NCBI GenBank assembly: GCA_018242685.1
Contig: JAFEBM010000008.1
Coordinates: 1 to 64,000, forward strand
DNA length: 64,000 bases
Direction: 5' to 3'
Source of the DNA: Nitrospira sp.
GTDB taxonomy: Bacteria; Nitrospirota; Nitrospiria; Nitrospirales; Nitrospiraceae
The position numbers and the translations under genes were made by a program. Under the pieces are notes generated by a model. The model was not told the DNA's origin. It worked only from the letters and a program-made list of their open reading frames with translations, and made no database searches. Positions 16,425 through 23,954 of the stretch are shown here, piece by piece. Position 1 is the first letter of the stretch; each line of letters opens with the position of its first letter.

Positions 16425-17459
16425 ATGCGCACCCGCTATCTCTTTGCGGCTCGTTGCCTGCGTCTTTCCGCGTTCGGCTGGTGGATCGTCACGATGATGT
16501 TCACCCTCCCGCTCAATGCCGAAACGACGCCGCTCAGCCAGGACGCGCTTCTTCGAGCGAGACAGGTGACCGTGGGAATCCTAGCCGACACACAAGATCA
16601 GCGAATGCCGGAGAAACCCGGGAAAGTGGTTGTCCGAGGGACCGGATTTCATCTACGAGACGGCTACGTGATCAGCGCGAGGCATGCTGCAGAGAAGCAC
16701 GAGCTTTCGACAGGCACCATCGTTCAGAAACAGATTCGCGTGCTCACGAATGATCTTCATGAACTTCCTGCCGATCTCGTGGGCGACAGTGCGTTCATGG
16801 ATATTGTCGTGTATCGAGTAGCCGAACAACATCGCTCCAAAATGCAAGCAGGGACGTCATTTGCAGCGGACGAGGTGCTGCCTGGGATGGAGGTCTTCAC
16901 CGTCGGCTATCCGCTGGGCTGGGGGCCGACCATGGCCTTTGGGAGGCTTGGAAATACCAATACATTCCTGCAAACCGTCGATACACGCCTCATTCAGGCT
17001 GATCTTTCGACCTGCAGCGGAAACTCAGGAGGCGGGCTGTTCAACCAGCGAGGAGAAATTGTCGGCATCGTGCATGCCGTGATCCAAACCGATAAAGAAG
17101 AGACCCAGGCTCATTGCAGCCGCATGACCTTTGTCATTCCGGGAACACTCTCGCAGCGCATCATCAACGCAGCTCTTTCGGGGAGGCCTCTTGCCTTCTC
17201 AAAACTTGGGGTCCACATGACTTCAGTCAAAGACGGGACGAAGTTGCGTGTCGCTGTGAAGGAAGTTGCGGAACCGGCAAAAGCGGCGGGCATTCAGAAA
17301 CATGATATCTTGCTCGCCATCGAGGGCACGGAGATTCTTGACGGAGCCCAACTGAAGAATTTCCTCATTGAGCGTACCAGCCCTGGTCAAGAGGTGTCAG
17401 TCAAAGTTCGCCGAGTTGATGTTGATCTGACGTTTCATGTCGTGCTGGGCGGTGGGTGA
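16425..17459 (+). CDS. Exported trypsin-like serine protease with PDZ domain (HtrA/Deg-like)
   Basis: ATG 16425 follows the ribosome binding site AAAGGAG. The 344-residue protein has a signal sequence (hydrophobic core about 13-30, cleavage near 'LNAET'). The catalytic triad is visible: H87 in 'ISARHAA', D126 in 'MDIVVYRV' and S201 in 'CSGNSGGGLFN'. A PDZ domain occupies about 250-344 ('LGVHMTSVKDG', 'AKAAGIQKHDILLAIEG'). HtrA/Deg proteases degrade or refold damaged envelope proteins. This one is shorter than DegP (one PDZ) and closer to DegS-like layouts, but it is secreted rather than anchored. A quality-control role for the neighbouring copper proteins is plausible but unproven. Confidence 0.85.
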   Translation: MRTRYLFAARCLRLSAFGWWIVTMMFTLPLNAETTPLSQDALLRARQVTVGILADTQDQRMPEKPGKVVVRGTGFHLRDGYVISARHAAEKHELSTGTIVQKQIRVLTNDLHELPADLVGDSAFMDIVVYRVAEQHRSKMQAGTSFAADEVLPGMEVFTVGYPLGWGPTMAFGRLGNTNTFLQTVDTRLIQADLSTCSGNSGGGLFNQRGEIVGIVHAVIQTDKEETQAHCSRMTFVIPGTLSQRIINAALSGRPLAFSKLGVHMTSVKDGTKLRVAVKEVAEPAKAAGIQKHDILLAIEGTEILDGAQLKNFLIERTSPGQEVSVKVRRVDVDLTFHVVLGGG

Positions 17460-17547
17460 GGGGAATAGGCTGGTCACGGGTGGACACATTTTCACATGTT
17501 ATTGGATCCTCAAAAGCACCAAGAGATCGCAAGGACGTGAGGCAGCG

Positions 17548-18582
17548 TCATGGCCGTGGCGCTGCGCAGCGTCGCAGTCGGTCCATAATTGCAAGCCCAA
17601 GCCCCTCTTCTTTGCAGGGCTCCACATAGATCCTGTCCAGACCGAGGGAGTCCAGCCTCCGCAGCGCTGCAAACAGGTGGCGTGCAGCTTCCCTCAGATC
17701 ACCAGTAACAGATAGAACTTCAACAACTGCAAAGCGGTCGTCGGTATCTCTTGCGTGCGAGAGGATCAGCAAGCCTGCGCGCTCGCCATCTTTCAGGACA
17801 GGTCTTGCTCCAACTGAAGCTAAGATCGTCAGTTGCGTCTGCGTTGCGTAGTGGCGTGATAATTGACCGGGGGCGATCGGCGTTTCATTCACGGGCGACG
17901 ACCGACCAATAGAGCCGATGACGGCGGTGAGTTGTTCGATGGTGATACTGCCCGGACGCAACAATTCCGGCTGTGGCCCTGCCAGTGAAACAATCGTCGA
18001 TTCCACCCCAACCGAACATGCTCCTCCGTCGAGTATGAGATCCACGTTGCTCCCAAGCCCATCAACAACATGCTGCGCAGTCGTCGGGCTCACATAACCA
18101 AAGGGATTGGCGCTGGGTCCGGCGATCGGGGTGCCTGCCTCTCGAATAAGCGCCTGTGCCACCGGATGGTTGGGCATTCTGACCGCTACCGTTGAAAGCC
18201 CGGCAGTGACGAGGTCCGGGATTGCCCGTTGTTTGGGTAACACCAACGTCAACGGACCTGGCCAAAAGGCGTCCATGAGCCGCTGTCCCAGAACGGGCAG
18301 GGATCCGATCACCACATCCAACTGCTTTGGATCAGCGATGTGGACGATCAGTGGATCGAACTGAGGGCGTTGCTTGGCTTCAAAGACCTTCGCTGCTGCG
18401 TCGGCATTCATCGCATCGCAACCGAGTCCATAGACCGTTTCGGTTGGAAACGCGACGATTCCACCTGTTTTGATGATCCTTCCTGCCGACCGGATGGATT
18501 CGGGATCTGTTGCCGAGAGGATGGCACCCGTCAAATGATTGGCCGCTCCATCCATAGGAATGTCGCACCAATGCCTGAACAC
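17548..18582 (-). CDS. sua5: Threonylcarbamoyl-AMP synthase (Sua5/YrdC family)
   Basis: The 344-residue protein makes threonylcarbamoyl-adenylate from threonine, bicarbonate and ATP, the first step of t6A37 tRNA modification. The YrdC domain is seen in 'GGIVAFPTETVYGLGCDA', 'KQRPQFDPLIVHI', 'FWPGPLTLVL' and 'AVRMPNHP...GPSANPFGYVSPT'. A Sua5 C-terminal domain follows ('APGQLSRHYATQT'), so the length matches Sua5 rather than short TsaC. The GTG at 18582 directly follows the TAG of the upstream cyclophilin gene, with AAGGAG overlapping that end; ATG 18555 is an alternative start. The arrangement suggests translational coupling. It converges with the protease gene across 88 bp. Confidence 0.92.
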   Translation of the reverse strand: MFRHWCDIPMDGAANHLTGAILSATDPESIRSAGRIIKTGGIVAFPTETVYGLGCDAMNADAAAKVFEAKQRPQFDPLIVHIADPKQLDVVIGSLPVLGQRLMDAFWPGPLTLVLPKQRAIPDLVTAGLSTVAVRMPNHPVAQALIREAGTPIAGPSANPFGYVSPTTAQHVVDGLGSNVDLILDGGACSVGVESTIVSLAGPQPELLRPGSITIEQLTAVIGSIGRSSPVNETPIAPGQLSRHYATQTQLTILASVGARPVLKDGERAGLLILSHARDTDDRFAVVEVLSVTGDLREAARHLFAALRRLDSLGLDRIYVEPCKEEGLGLAIMDRLRRCAAPRP

Positions 18583-19110
18583 CTACTCCTTCACGGTCAT
18601 CATAATCCTGATCGGATCGAGGGGGTTGTCTCGCTCGTCGCGCGGGACCGCGACAATCTTGTCGACAACCTCGATCCCACGAAAGACCTCTCCAAACACG
18701 GAATAGCGCCGATCTAACCCGCCGTTCTCTCCCACGCAGATAAAAAATTGTGAGCCGTTGTCGTTGAAGTCGCGCGTACTGTTGCTCTCGCGAGGCATTT
18801 TGGCCATGGATACTGCGCCGCGCTTGTGTGGATGGTCGTTCGGCTCAGGCGAAAGAAAGTATCCTGGTCCGCCCGTACCGTGGAGTATGCGGTCGGAAGT
18901 CTTACTCAATGGATCGCCGCCCTGAATGATGAACCCAGGCACCACCCGATGGAACGTCGTGCCGTCATAGAACCCCATTTTGACGAGATTGATAAGGTTC
19001 TCCACATGACGAGGCGCCGCGTCGGAGTAGAATCGAATCTTGATCTCACCGAATTTCGTGGAGATCGTGACGCGGGGATCCTTCTTTCGAAACTCAAGTG
19101 CCATCGTCAT
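18583..19110 (-). CDS. ppiB: Cyclophilin-type peptidyl-prolyl isomerase
   Basis: About 175 residues from ATG 19110 (a longer frame to 19152 lacks support). The cyclophilin core is unmistakable: 'FHRVVPGFIIQGGDP', 'MAKMPRESNSTRDFNDNGSQFFI' and 'YSVFGEVFRG', including the catalytic Arg of 'FHR' and the GSQFF motif. There is no signal peptide, so it is cytoplasmic. It catalyses proline cis-trans isomerisation during protein folding. Its stop codon abuts the start of the Sua5 gene. Confidence 0.9.
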   Translation of the reverse strand: MTMALEFRKKDPRVTISTKFGEIKIRFYSDAAPRHVENLINLVKMGFYDGTTFHRVVPGFIIQGGDPLSKTSDRILHGTGGPGYFLSPEPNDHPHKRGAVSMAKMPRESNSTRDFNDNGSQFFICVGENGGLDRRYSVFGEVFRGIEVVDKIVAVPRDERDNPLDPIRIMMTVKE

Positions 19111-19154
19111 GAATGTAGCAAGGCGATGATCGGGGTGGCAAGGTCTTGCCAATA

Positions 19155-19219
19155 GTGCTGAGTTCTACGTGCTGAGTCCTGAGAGTACTGCTCAACACTC
19201 ACGTCTCAGCACTCAGCAC
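19155..19219. repeat. Intergenic repeat built on the GTGCTGAG / CTCAGCAC motif
   Basis: GTGCTGAG occurs at 19155-19162 and 19169-19176, and its inverse CTCAGCAC at 19205-19212 with a further CAGCAC at 19214-19219, giving an imperfect inverted repeat. The final codons of the MFS gene (GAEC, stop) are made from its edge. A related CTCAGCAC string occurs inside the Lhr-type helicase gene near 40621. Confidence 0.6.
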
Positions 19220-20549
19220 CGTCTTTTGCGAGTCCGTCCCCAGGCCGGATGCGTAACCACATGATTCCACCCAGAAGGGAAATGAAGGCGGCGAGGCCGA
19301 GAGAAGCACCCCAACCCCACCGTTGGGCAAGCCATGGCGTGAGTGTCGGAGAAATCGCCCCGCCGAAATTGGCGCCCATATTCATGAGGCCTGAGAGACT
19401 GCCGGCATGGGTCGGTGAGAGATCGCTCGCCGACGACCAATAGGCGCCGACTGTAAAATAGAGCCAACCGGCACCCAATGATAAGCTGAGGATGGCGAGA
19501 TAGGGAGATTCTACAGCGGCACCCAGGGCGATGGAGCCTGATGCCAGCCCCATACCTATCATGCCCACGATCTGGCGGCCTTTCGTCGCTCCATATCGAA
19601 TCGCCAATCGATCAGTGACCCATCCGCCAAGAGGACACGATACAAGGATTGCCAGGAACGGGGCGGCGGCAAACAATCCACCACGTAAGACATTGAAGCC
19701 ACGCTCGTTCACGAGGTAGAGATAGAACCAGGACATGTAGACATAGGCGACATAGCCCAAACATCCATAACTCAACATCAACCACCAAACACTCGGTGTC
19801 CTTCGTAAGATACCCCACGGGATCGAAGGGCCGGTTGGAGCTGTTGGAATCGTGGACGGGGTTGCTTCGCCATGAGTGCACCATGGATGAAGTGATGGAC
19901 GATCGGCGGCTAAGAACCACCAGATGACTGCGAGGGCGAATCCTATCCCACTTGAAAGATAAAAGGCTGATTGCCACCCATAGTTAACCATAATCCAAGC
20001 CGTGACCGGCGGGGTGATCGCTGCACCGATCCCGATCCCGCCGATTGCGATGCCGATGCCAAGTCCACGTTCATGAGCGGGAAGCCAGTCGGTGACAGCG
20101 CGGTTAAAGGTCGGTAATGCCGCTGCCTCGCCAACACCGAGAAGAAATCTGACGAGGGCCAGTGCACCGACGATTCCGAGCGGCGCGGCCAGGAAAGAAG
20201 TCGCGGCAATGGCCGTCCAGGCGGTAAAACAGGACCACCAGATCAGTGCGATCATGAGGACGGCACGGATGCCCCAGCGATCGCCGAGCCACCCACCAGG
20301 AATCTGGAATAATGCATACCCGATGACGAATGCGGAGAAGACAAATCCCATCTCCTGCTCGGTAAGACCCAGCGCCGGCATCATCTGGCGCGCGGTAACC
20401 GAAATATTGACGCGATCGATGTAGGTGACGATGCTGATGGCAAAGAGAAGCCCCAGAATCAGCCAACGTAGGGGCGAAGGAGGTGCGGCGTCATTCGTCA
20501 AGGTCCTCTCGCCCACAATACCCCCATTATGAGATTCGCCCAGATTCAT
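19206..20549 (-). CDS. MFS transporter, anion:cation symporter (ACS)-like
   Basis: A 447-residue membrane protein with about 12 predicted helices. The start of helix 1 carries 'SIVTYIDRVNISV', and the loop after helix 2 'GGWLGDRWGIRAVL', both typical of the ACS family (hexuronate, glucarate, phthalate, phosphate carriers). 'WLPAHERGLGIGI' precedes helix 5. It likely moves an organic anion with H+ or Na+; the substrate cannot be deduced. The extreme C-terminus overlaps an intergenic repeat. It is flanked by cyclophilin and FKBP genes on the same strand, without a functional link. Confidence 0.82.
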   Translation of the reverse strand: MNLGESHNGGIVGERTLTNDAAPPSPLRWLILGLLFAISIVTYIDRVNISVTARQMMPALGLTEQEMGFVFSAFVIGYALFQIPGGWLGDRWGIRAVLMIALIWWSCFTAWTAIAATSFLAAPLGIVGALALVRFLLGVGEAAALPTFNRAVTDWLPAHERGLGIGIAIGGIGIGAAITPPVTAWIMVNYGWQSAFYLSSGIGFALAVIWWFLAADRPSLHPWCTHGEATPSTIPTAPTGPSIPWGILRRTPSVWWLMLSYGCLGYVAYVYMSWFYLYLVNERGFNVLRGGLFAAAPFLAILVSCPLGGWVTDRLAIRYGATKGRQIVGMIGMGLASGSIALGAAVESPYLAILSLSLGAGWLYFTVGAYWSSASDLSPTHAGSLSGLMNMGANFGGAISPTLTPWLAQRWGWGASLGLAAFISLLGGIMWLRIRPGDGLAKDGAEC

Positions 20550-20599
20550 TGGAAGGCTGGTCGTTCTGTAGTTCGGCAGGCGTCGAGGGATTGAATAGC

Positions 20600-20625
20600 T
20601 TGCCGCCTCTTTGCAGAGGCGGCAA
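20600..20625 (-). terminator. Hairpin downstream of the FKBP gene
   Basis: TTGCCGCCTCT (20600-20610) and AGAGGCGGCAA (20615-20625) form a perfect 11-bp stem with a four-base loop. No clear T-run follows on the minus strand, so termination efficiency is uncertain. Confidence 0.5.
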
Positions 20626-20635
20626 AGCGAAATGA

Positions 20636-21316
20636 TCAGTTGTTGACGATGTCGAGTAGTTCAACCTCGAAGACCAAGGTGGCTCCCGGCTTAATGGTCG
20701 GCGGAGACCCGCCGTCTCCATAGGCCAGATTGGATGGGCATACCAGCCGGCTCTTTCCTCCGACTTTGATCTGTTGAACTCCCTCTGTCCAACACTTAAT
20801 GACCTTGTTCAACGGAAATGTCGCCGGCTCGCCTCGCTTGACGGAACTATCGAATACCGTTCCATCAGTCAAGGTGCCATGGTAATGGACCTTGACCGTA
20901 TCCGTTGCCTTTGGCGTGGCTCCGGTACCGGGTTTGATGGGGGTGATAACGATTCCTGATTCGGTCTTCGTCGATCCTTTTTCCGAAGCTGCTTTTGCCG
21001 TAAACGCAGAGCCGGCCTTCTTCTCACTCTCAGCGGCGACAGCCAATCGAGACTGTTGCAGTTGTTGAATCTTAGGTCCGAATGTTTGGAGGTCGACTTT
21101 TTGAGGACGCTTCAGCACGCCGTCGGTGATGCCGTGTTTGACCATATCGAGCTCGGTCTCGCTTAAGGAAAATGTTCCCAACGATTGGCTGATGGCCAAC
21201 CCAAGAGCATACAAGGTTTTCTGATCATCATTCACCGGATCTGGTGAGGCAGCCAATAGCGGAGTCGTGAGATGGAGAAGCCCTATGGCAACACATAATA
21301 ATAGACGAATTCTCAT
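20636..21316 (-). CDS. Exported FKBP-type peptidyl-prolyl isomerase (FkpA/Mip-like)
   Basis: The 226-residue protein has a signal peptide ('LLLCVAIGLLHLTTPLLAAS'). An N-terminal helical dimerisation domain (about 25-110: 'LYALGLAISQSLGTF', 'KVDLQTFGPKIQQLQQSR') precedes the FKBP domain at about 118-226 ('VKVHYHGTLTDGTVFDSSVKRG', 'GEPATFPLNKVI', 'LAYGDGGSPPTIKPGATLVF' regions). That layout is FkpA/Mip/FklB. It assists folding of envelope proteins by proline isomerisation. AAAGGA lies upstream of the start. It is a single gene followed by a hairpin. Confidence 0.9.
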   Translation of the reverse strand: MRIRLLLCVAIGLLHLTTPLLAASPDPVNDDQKTLYALGLAISQSLGTFSLSETELDMVKHGITDGVLKRPQKVDLQTFGPKIQQLQQSRLAVAAESEKKAGSAFTAKAASEKGSTKTESGIVITPIKPGTGATPKATDTVKVHYHGTLTDGTVFDSSVKRGEPATFPLNKVIKCWTEGVQQIKVGGKSRLVCPSNLAYGDGGSPPTIKPGATLVFEVELLDIVNN

Positions 21317-21416
21317 GGAGTAGAGGTCCTTTCTTGTGATGGGCGATGGGCAAATGTGGTTCGTAAGAATACTAAGAATACGATAGGCTTTCCGATCGAA
21401 AGCCGAGGTTGTGAGG

Positions 21417-21509
21417 TGGCGGAGAGGGAGGGATTTGAACCCTCGGTAGAGATTTTGTCCCTACGACGGTTTAGCAAACCGTTGCCTTCGGCCACTCGGC
21501 CACCTCTCC
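21417..21509 (-). tRNA. serX: tRNA-Ser (GCU)
   Basis: On the minus strand the sequence folds as a class II tRNA. The seven-base acceptor GGAGAGG pairs with CCTCTCC, followed by G and an encoded CCA end. The anticodon loop TTGCTAA gives GCU (complement at 21473-21475). A long variable arm (GTAGGGA, loop CAAAA, TCTCTAC) is diagnostic for serine, and the T-loop is GGTTCAAATCC. The length is 93 nt including CCA. The symbol is generic. Confidence 0.95.
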
Positions 21510-21647
21510 ACGTCATAATTAAAAGGATCACGTCGCATCCGCGGCGGAAAGTGTCGCCAGAGCGGGAATCACCAACGAAGCGGCATCATACCTCAGGCTA
21601 TGTGAAGCGTACAAGAGAGGAGTGATGCGAGAAAAATCTACCTGTGG

Positions 21648-22337
21648 TTAGACAGGCGTGGCGCGTACATGATGCGCGTGGACCAGGAGTTTCTGGCGAT
21701 TGGGTACGCCGACCTTGTCGAAAATGCTCGTCATGTGATGTCGGACCGTACTGTCGCTAATCGACAGCTTGTAGGCGATGTCTTTGTTAGAAAGTCCCTG
21801 CCCCACCAATCGGATAATCTCACGTTCCCGCTCGGTCAAGGCCTCGGGCCATGCCGGCTGCGGTGGGTCGGATTCCACCTGCTTCGTGAAGGCGGGCCCG
21901 CTGCCCATCTTTTCCGCGCTATCCCGTTCCATGGCTGCCTGGGGCTTTGCGGCCGCATAGAGCGCTTCGATCACGGCGAGCACGACTTCCGGCGGTTGCA
22001 CCTTGAGGATGATGCCGTCGACCCCGGCGGCAAACGCTTCGCGCGTGCGATCCTGGTCCGCGAGTCCGCATAACAATACGATCTTACTGATTGGGGCGGC
22101 TTCCCGAATCTGTTTGAGAGTACTAAGGGCGTCGCGCTCGACCTCTAGATCCAGGATGACCACGTCGGGTTGGCTCTGGGCGCAGAGCAGATCCGATGTC
22201 CTTCCGGGGTAGGGGTGCACAACCATCGGGACGGTCGCGCTGCCCTCAAGAATTTTCTGCAAGCCCACCCACACGAGACATTGACTGCTAAGAATCGCGA
22301 TCGTGAGCGTTGGCATCGCGGCACTGGTGTCGGTCAT
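21648..22337 (-). CDS. NarL/LuxR-family response regulator with degenerate receiver
   Basis: The 229-residue regulator starts at an ATG preceded by AAGGAG. The receiver (about 10-125) keeps the phosphoacceptor region 'VVILDLEVE' (D63) and a Lys near 'ILKVQPP'. The acidic pair that normally follows strand 1 is replaced by 'AILSSQC', so Mg2+-dependent phosphorylation may be impaired. The C-terminal LuxR helix-turn-helix is intact: 'LTEREREIIRLVGQGLSNKDIAYKL' region and 'STVRHHMTSIFDKVGV'. No cognate kinase is adjacent. It may be constitutively active or respond to a non-phosphate signal. It is separated by 255 bp from the small genes upstream on the same strand. Confidence 0.85.
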   Translation of the reverse strand: MTDTSAAMPTLTIAILSSQCLVWVGLQKILEGSATVPMVVHPYPGRTSDLLCAQSQPDVVILDLEVERDALSTLKQIREAAPISKIVLLCGLADQDRTREAFAAGVDGIILKVQPPEVVLAVIEALYAAAKPQAAMERDSAEKMGSGPAFTKQVESDPPQPAWPEALTEREREIIRLVGQGLSNKDIAYKLSISDSTVRHHMTSIFDKVGVPNRQKLLVHAHHVRATPV

Positions 22338-22592
22338 GAAATCTCCTTAATCAAACGAGTAACTGTGTAGGCTACAGGGCTCATGCTACGGCTTCTATTT
22401 TATGTCGTTCGACAGAACAGGACTCATGCTAATGTGTACGAATGATCACGCTTCGTTATGACCAGGCAGCGATTGTCACGGTTGTTTCAGACGTTGCCCG
22501 TACTGTGATTCACATGTCACCTCGTGACCATCCTGCTGTTGAACGATGAAGCGAGGTTCTAAGGTGAAGGACGGCTGCACGCGGATATATGT

Positions 22593-22880
22593 TTACGAAG
22601 TCTGAGCCGGTTGTTGCTGGGGAGATAATTGTCCTGGTGATCCATCATCCGTTAGTGACCAGCCCATCAGCTCGAAGAATTTGTGCAGGAGGCTCGACGG
22701 TCGGGCTGCAGGTACAGGTTTTTCCTGAAATGTAGATAGACCTTCAATATTCAGCATTGGAATCTCATAGCGAAGTTCGACATGGCTTGGTCGTACGACA
22801 CCGCTGAGGGCCAGCATGTGAAGGGCCTTCCGTTTTTGTCGTGTGCGCTCTTTATACATTCGAAGGTGACGAAGCGGCAT
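22593..22880 (-). CDS. Small protein of unknown function
   Basis: The start at 22880 is set by the strong ribosome binding site GGAGG (22888-22892) eight bases before ATG; the frame extends further upstream but that part overlaps the zinc-ribbon gene. The 95-residue product begins with a very basic stretch ('MPLRHLRMYKERTRQKRKA'), then a mid-section 'VELRYEIPMLNIEGL' and a Gln/Pro-rich tail. There is no signal peptide or known motif. Its position 44 bp downstream of the zinc-ribbon gene suggests cotranscription. Confidence 0.55.
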   Translation of the reverse strand: MPLRHLRMYKERTRQKRKALHMLALSGVVRPSHVELRYEIPMLNIEGLSTFQEKPVPAARPSSLLHKFFELMGWSLTDDGSPGQLSPQQQPAQTS

Positions 22881-22923
22881 ACAGTGACCTCCGTTCTCGT
22901 TGACCAAACTCAAGCTGCCGAAG

Positions 22924-23124
22924 TCAGATCCACAGGACGCTCTTGAAGTCCGAATCCAGGCTTCGTGGATGGCCGCATTGGCGGCAACGAACGAATAGGC
23001 TCGAGTCGCCGGATGTCCGGGAAGCTCGAAGGACAAGTTGGTATGTCTTTCCTCCACAGAAGGGACAGGCTTTTCCAGGAAGGCTCTGATGGATAGGTGC
23101 CAGTCGGTTGAGTTGTTTTTCCAT
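22924..23124 (-). CDS. Small zinc-ribbon protein
   Basis: A 66-residue protein with GGAGG eight bases before the ATG. Two knuckles, CPFCGG and CRQCGH, separated by about 24 residues, form a four-cysteine zinc ribbon. The rest is basic N-terminally and ends 'SLDSDFKSVLWI'. Such proteins bind nucleic acid or protein partners; the role here is unknown. It lies between the PilZ-like gene and a small basic protein gene, all on the minus strand and probably one unit. Confidence 0.7.
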   Translation of the reverse strand: MEKQLNRLAPIHQSLPGKACPFCGGKTYQLVLRASRTSGDSSLFVRCRQCGHPRSLDSDFKSVLWI

Positions 23125-23328
23125 TATCCGCCTCCAATCTATTAGTTACGTTGTGATCGGCCTGGTGTCGGAATATGGCTACATAAAGGGAGATTTCCTC
23201 TGGAGGGAGAAGAAATCTCTCGCTGCTCGCAAGTAGGCATCCGCCATCTATTATTCCATCAAATGCGTTCGTTGGTGGCAAGGTCGTAGTTTTCCTAGTC
23301 TGACTGTTGTTGAGCGTAGCAATCGCTG

Positions 23329-23685
23329 TCACGCCCGGATCATGATTTGTTCGCCGATCCTGGCTGATGTTGGAAAGTGGTTTCCTGCTGAAGTCACGAA
23401 CTGTCGGAGCCGCGCTTGGTCCTTGGGTGCAACAAGCAGAAGCTCGATCTTGATCCATTCATGCTTGACCCACTGAACCTCCGCTAATTCGATCACGCTA
23501 TAAGCGTTTTCATCGGGAAACCACAGACGAAGTTTGACATAATCGCCAGGGCGTAGTTTTTCAGGATTGAGGATGGCCGGATGAGAAGACGATAGTTCAT
23601 ACACGCAGCCATCGCCCCTCAAGTCGCCGTCTCCCTTTGAAAGCATACAATCGATCCCGATTTTTGATAGGAGTCCTGGAGGCAT
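23329..23685 (-). CDS. PilZ-like domain protein
   Basis: The 118-residue protein starts after GAGGAGAGAGT. Residues about 15-85 resemble the PilZ beta-barrel: 'YELSSSHPAILNPEKLRPGDYVKLRLWFPDE' region followed by 'VIELAEVQWVKHEWIKIELLLV'. The canonical c-di-GMP motif RxxxR at the N-terminus is not evident, and D/NxSxxG is replaced by 'ELSSSHPAIL'. It may be a non-canonical PilZ that does not bind c-di-GMP. It lies just downstream of an AT-rich promoter region. Confidence 0.6.
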   Translation of the reverse strand: MPPGLLSKIGIDCMLSKGDGDLRGDGCVYELSSSHPAILNPEKLRPGDYVKLRLWFPDENAYSVIELAEVQWVKHEWIKIELLLVAPKDQARLRQFVTSAGNHFPTSARIGEQIMIRA

Positions 23686-23699
23686 ACTCTCTCCTCTCG

Positions 23700-23954
23700 T
23701 GAAAAGTCTGAACGGTGACGAAACGGTAATACAGAGGTGAGCGTTAGGGCTACTATCCTGGTAGGTGGAAAGACCTGACTAAAGAGGCATCATCATAATT
23801 CTTATATCGTTGCCATTGAACATTATAAAAGTAGTTATATTACAATAAGTTATTAGCCATATTTAATGTTGAAAAGTAAATTATTGGAAGAGCTGAAAAC
23901 CTGAGGTGAAGTCTGGTTGCGTTTCGCCTTAGTTGGTATGCGGTTTTTAACGAC
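23700..23954 (-). promoter_or_regulatory. AT-rich intergenic region upstream of the PilZ-like gene
   Basis: This 255-bp stretch contains no gene. Its core (about 23795-23885) is strongly A+T-rich, unlike the surrounding DNA, with several TATAAT-like strings (for example TTATAAAAG, ATTACAATAAG). It probably holds the promoter for the minus-strand PilZ/zinc-ribbon genes, and could be a nucleoid-protein binding site. No specific operator was identified. Confidence 0.45.

Noticed and set aside
17460..17547. Terminator between the protease and Sua5 genes
   Set aside because: The convergent gap has no stem with a T-run; only short G+C-rich inverted strings (GCTGCGCAGCG) inside the end of the Sua5 gene.
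22881..23057. N-terminal extension of the small basic protein gene
   Set aside because: The extension overlaps the zinc-ribbon gene in another frame. The strong GGAGG site places the start at 22880.
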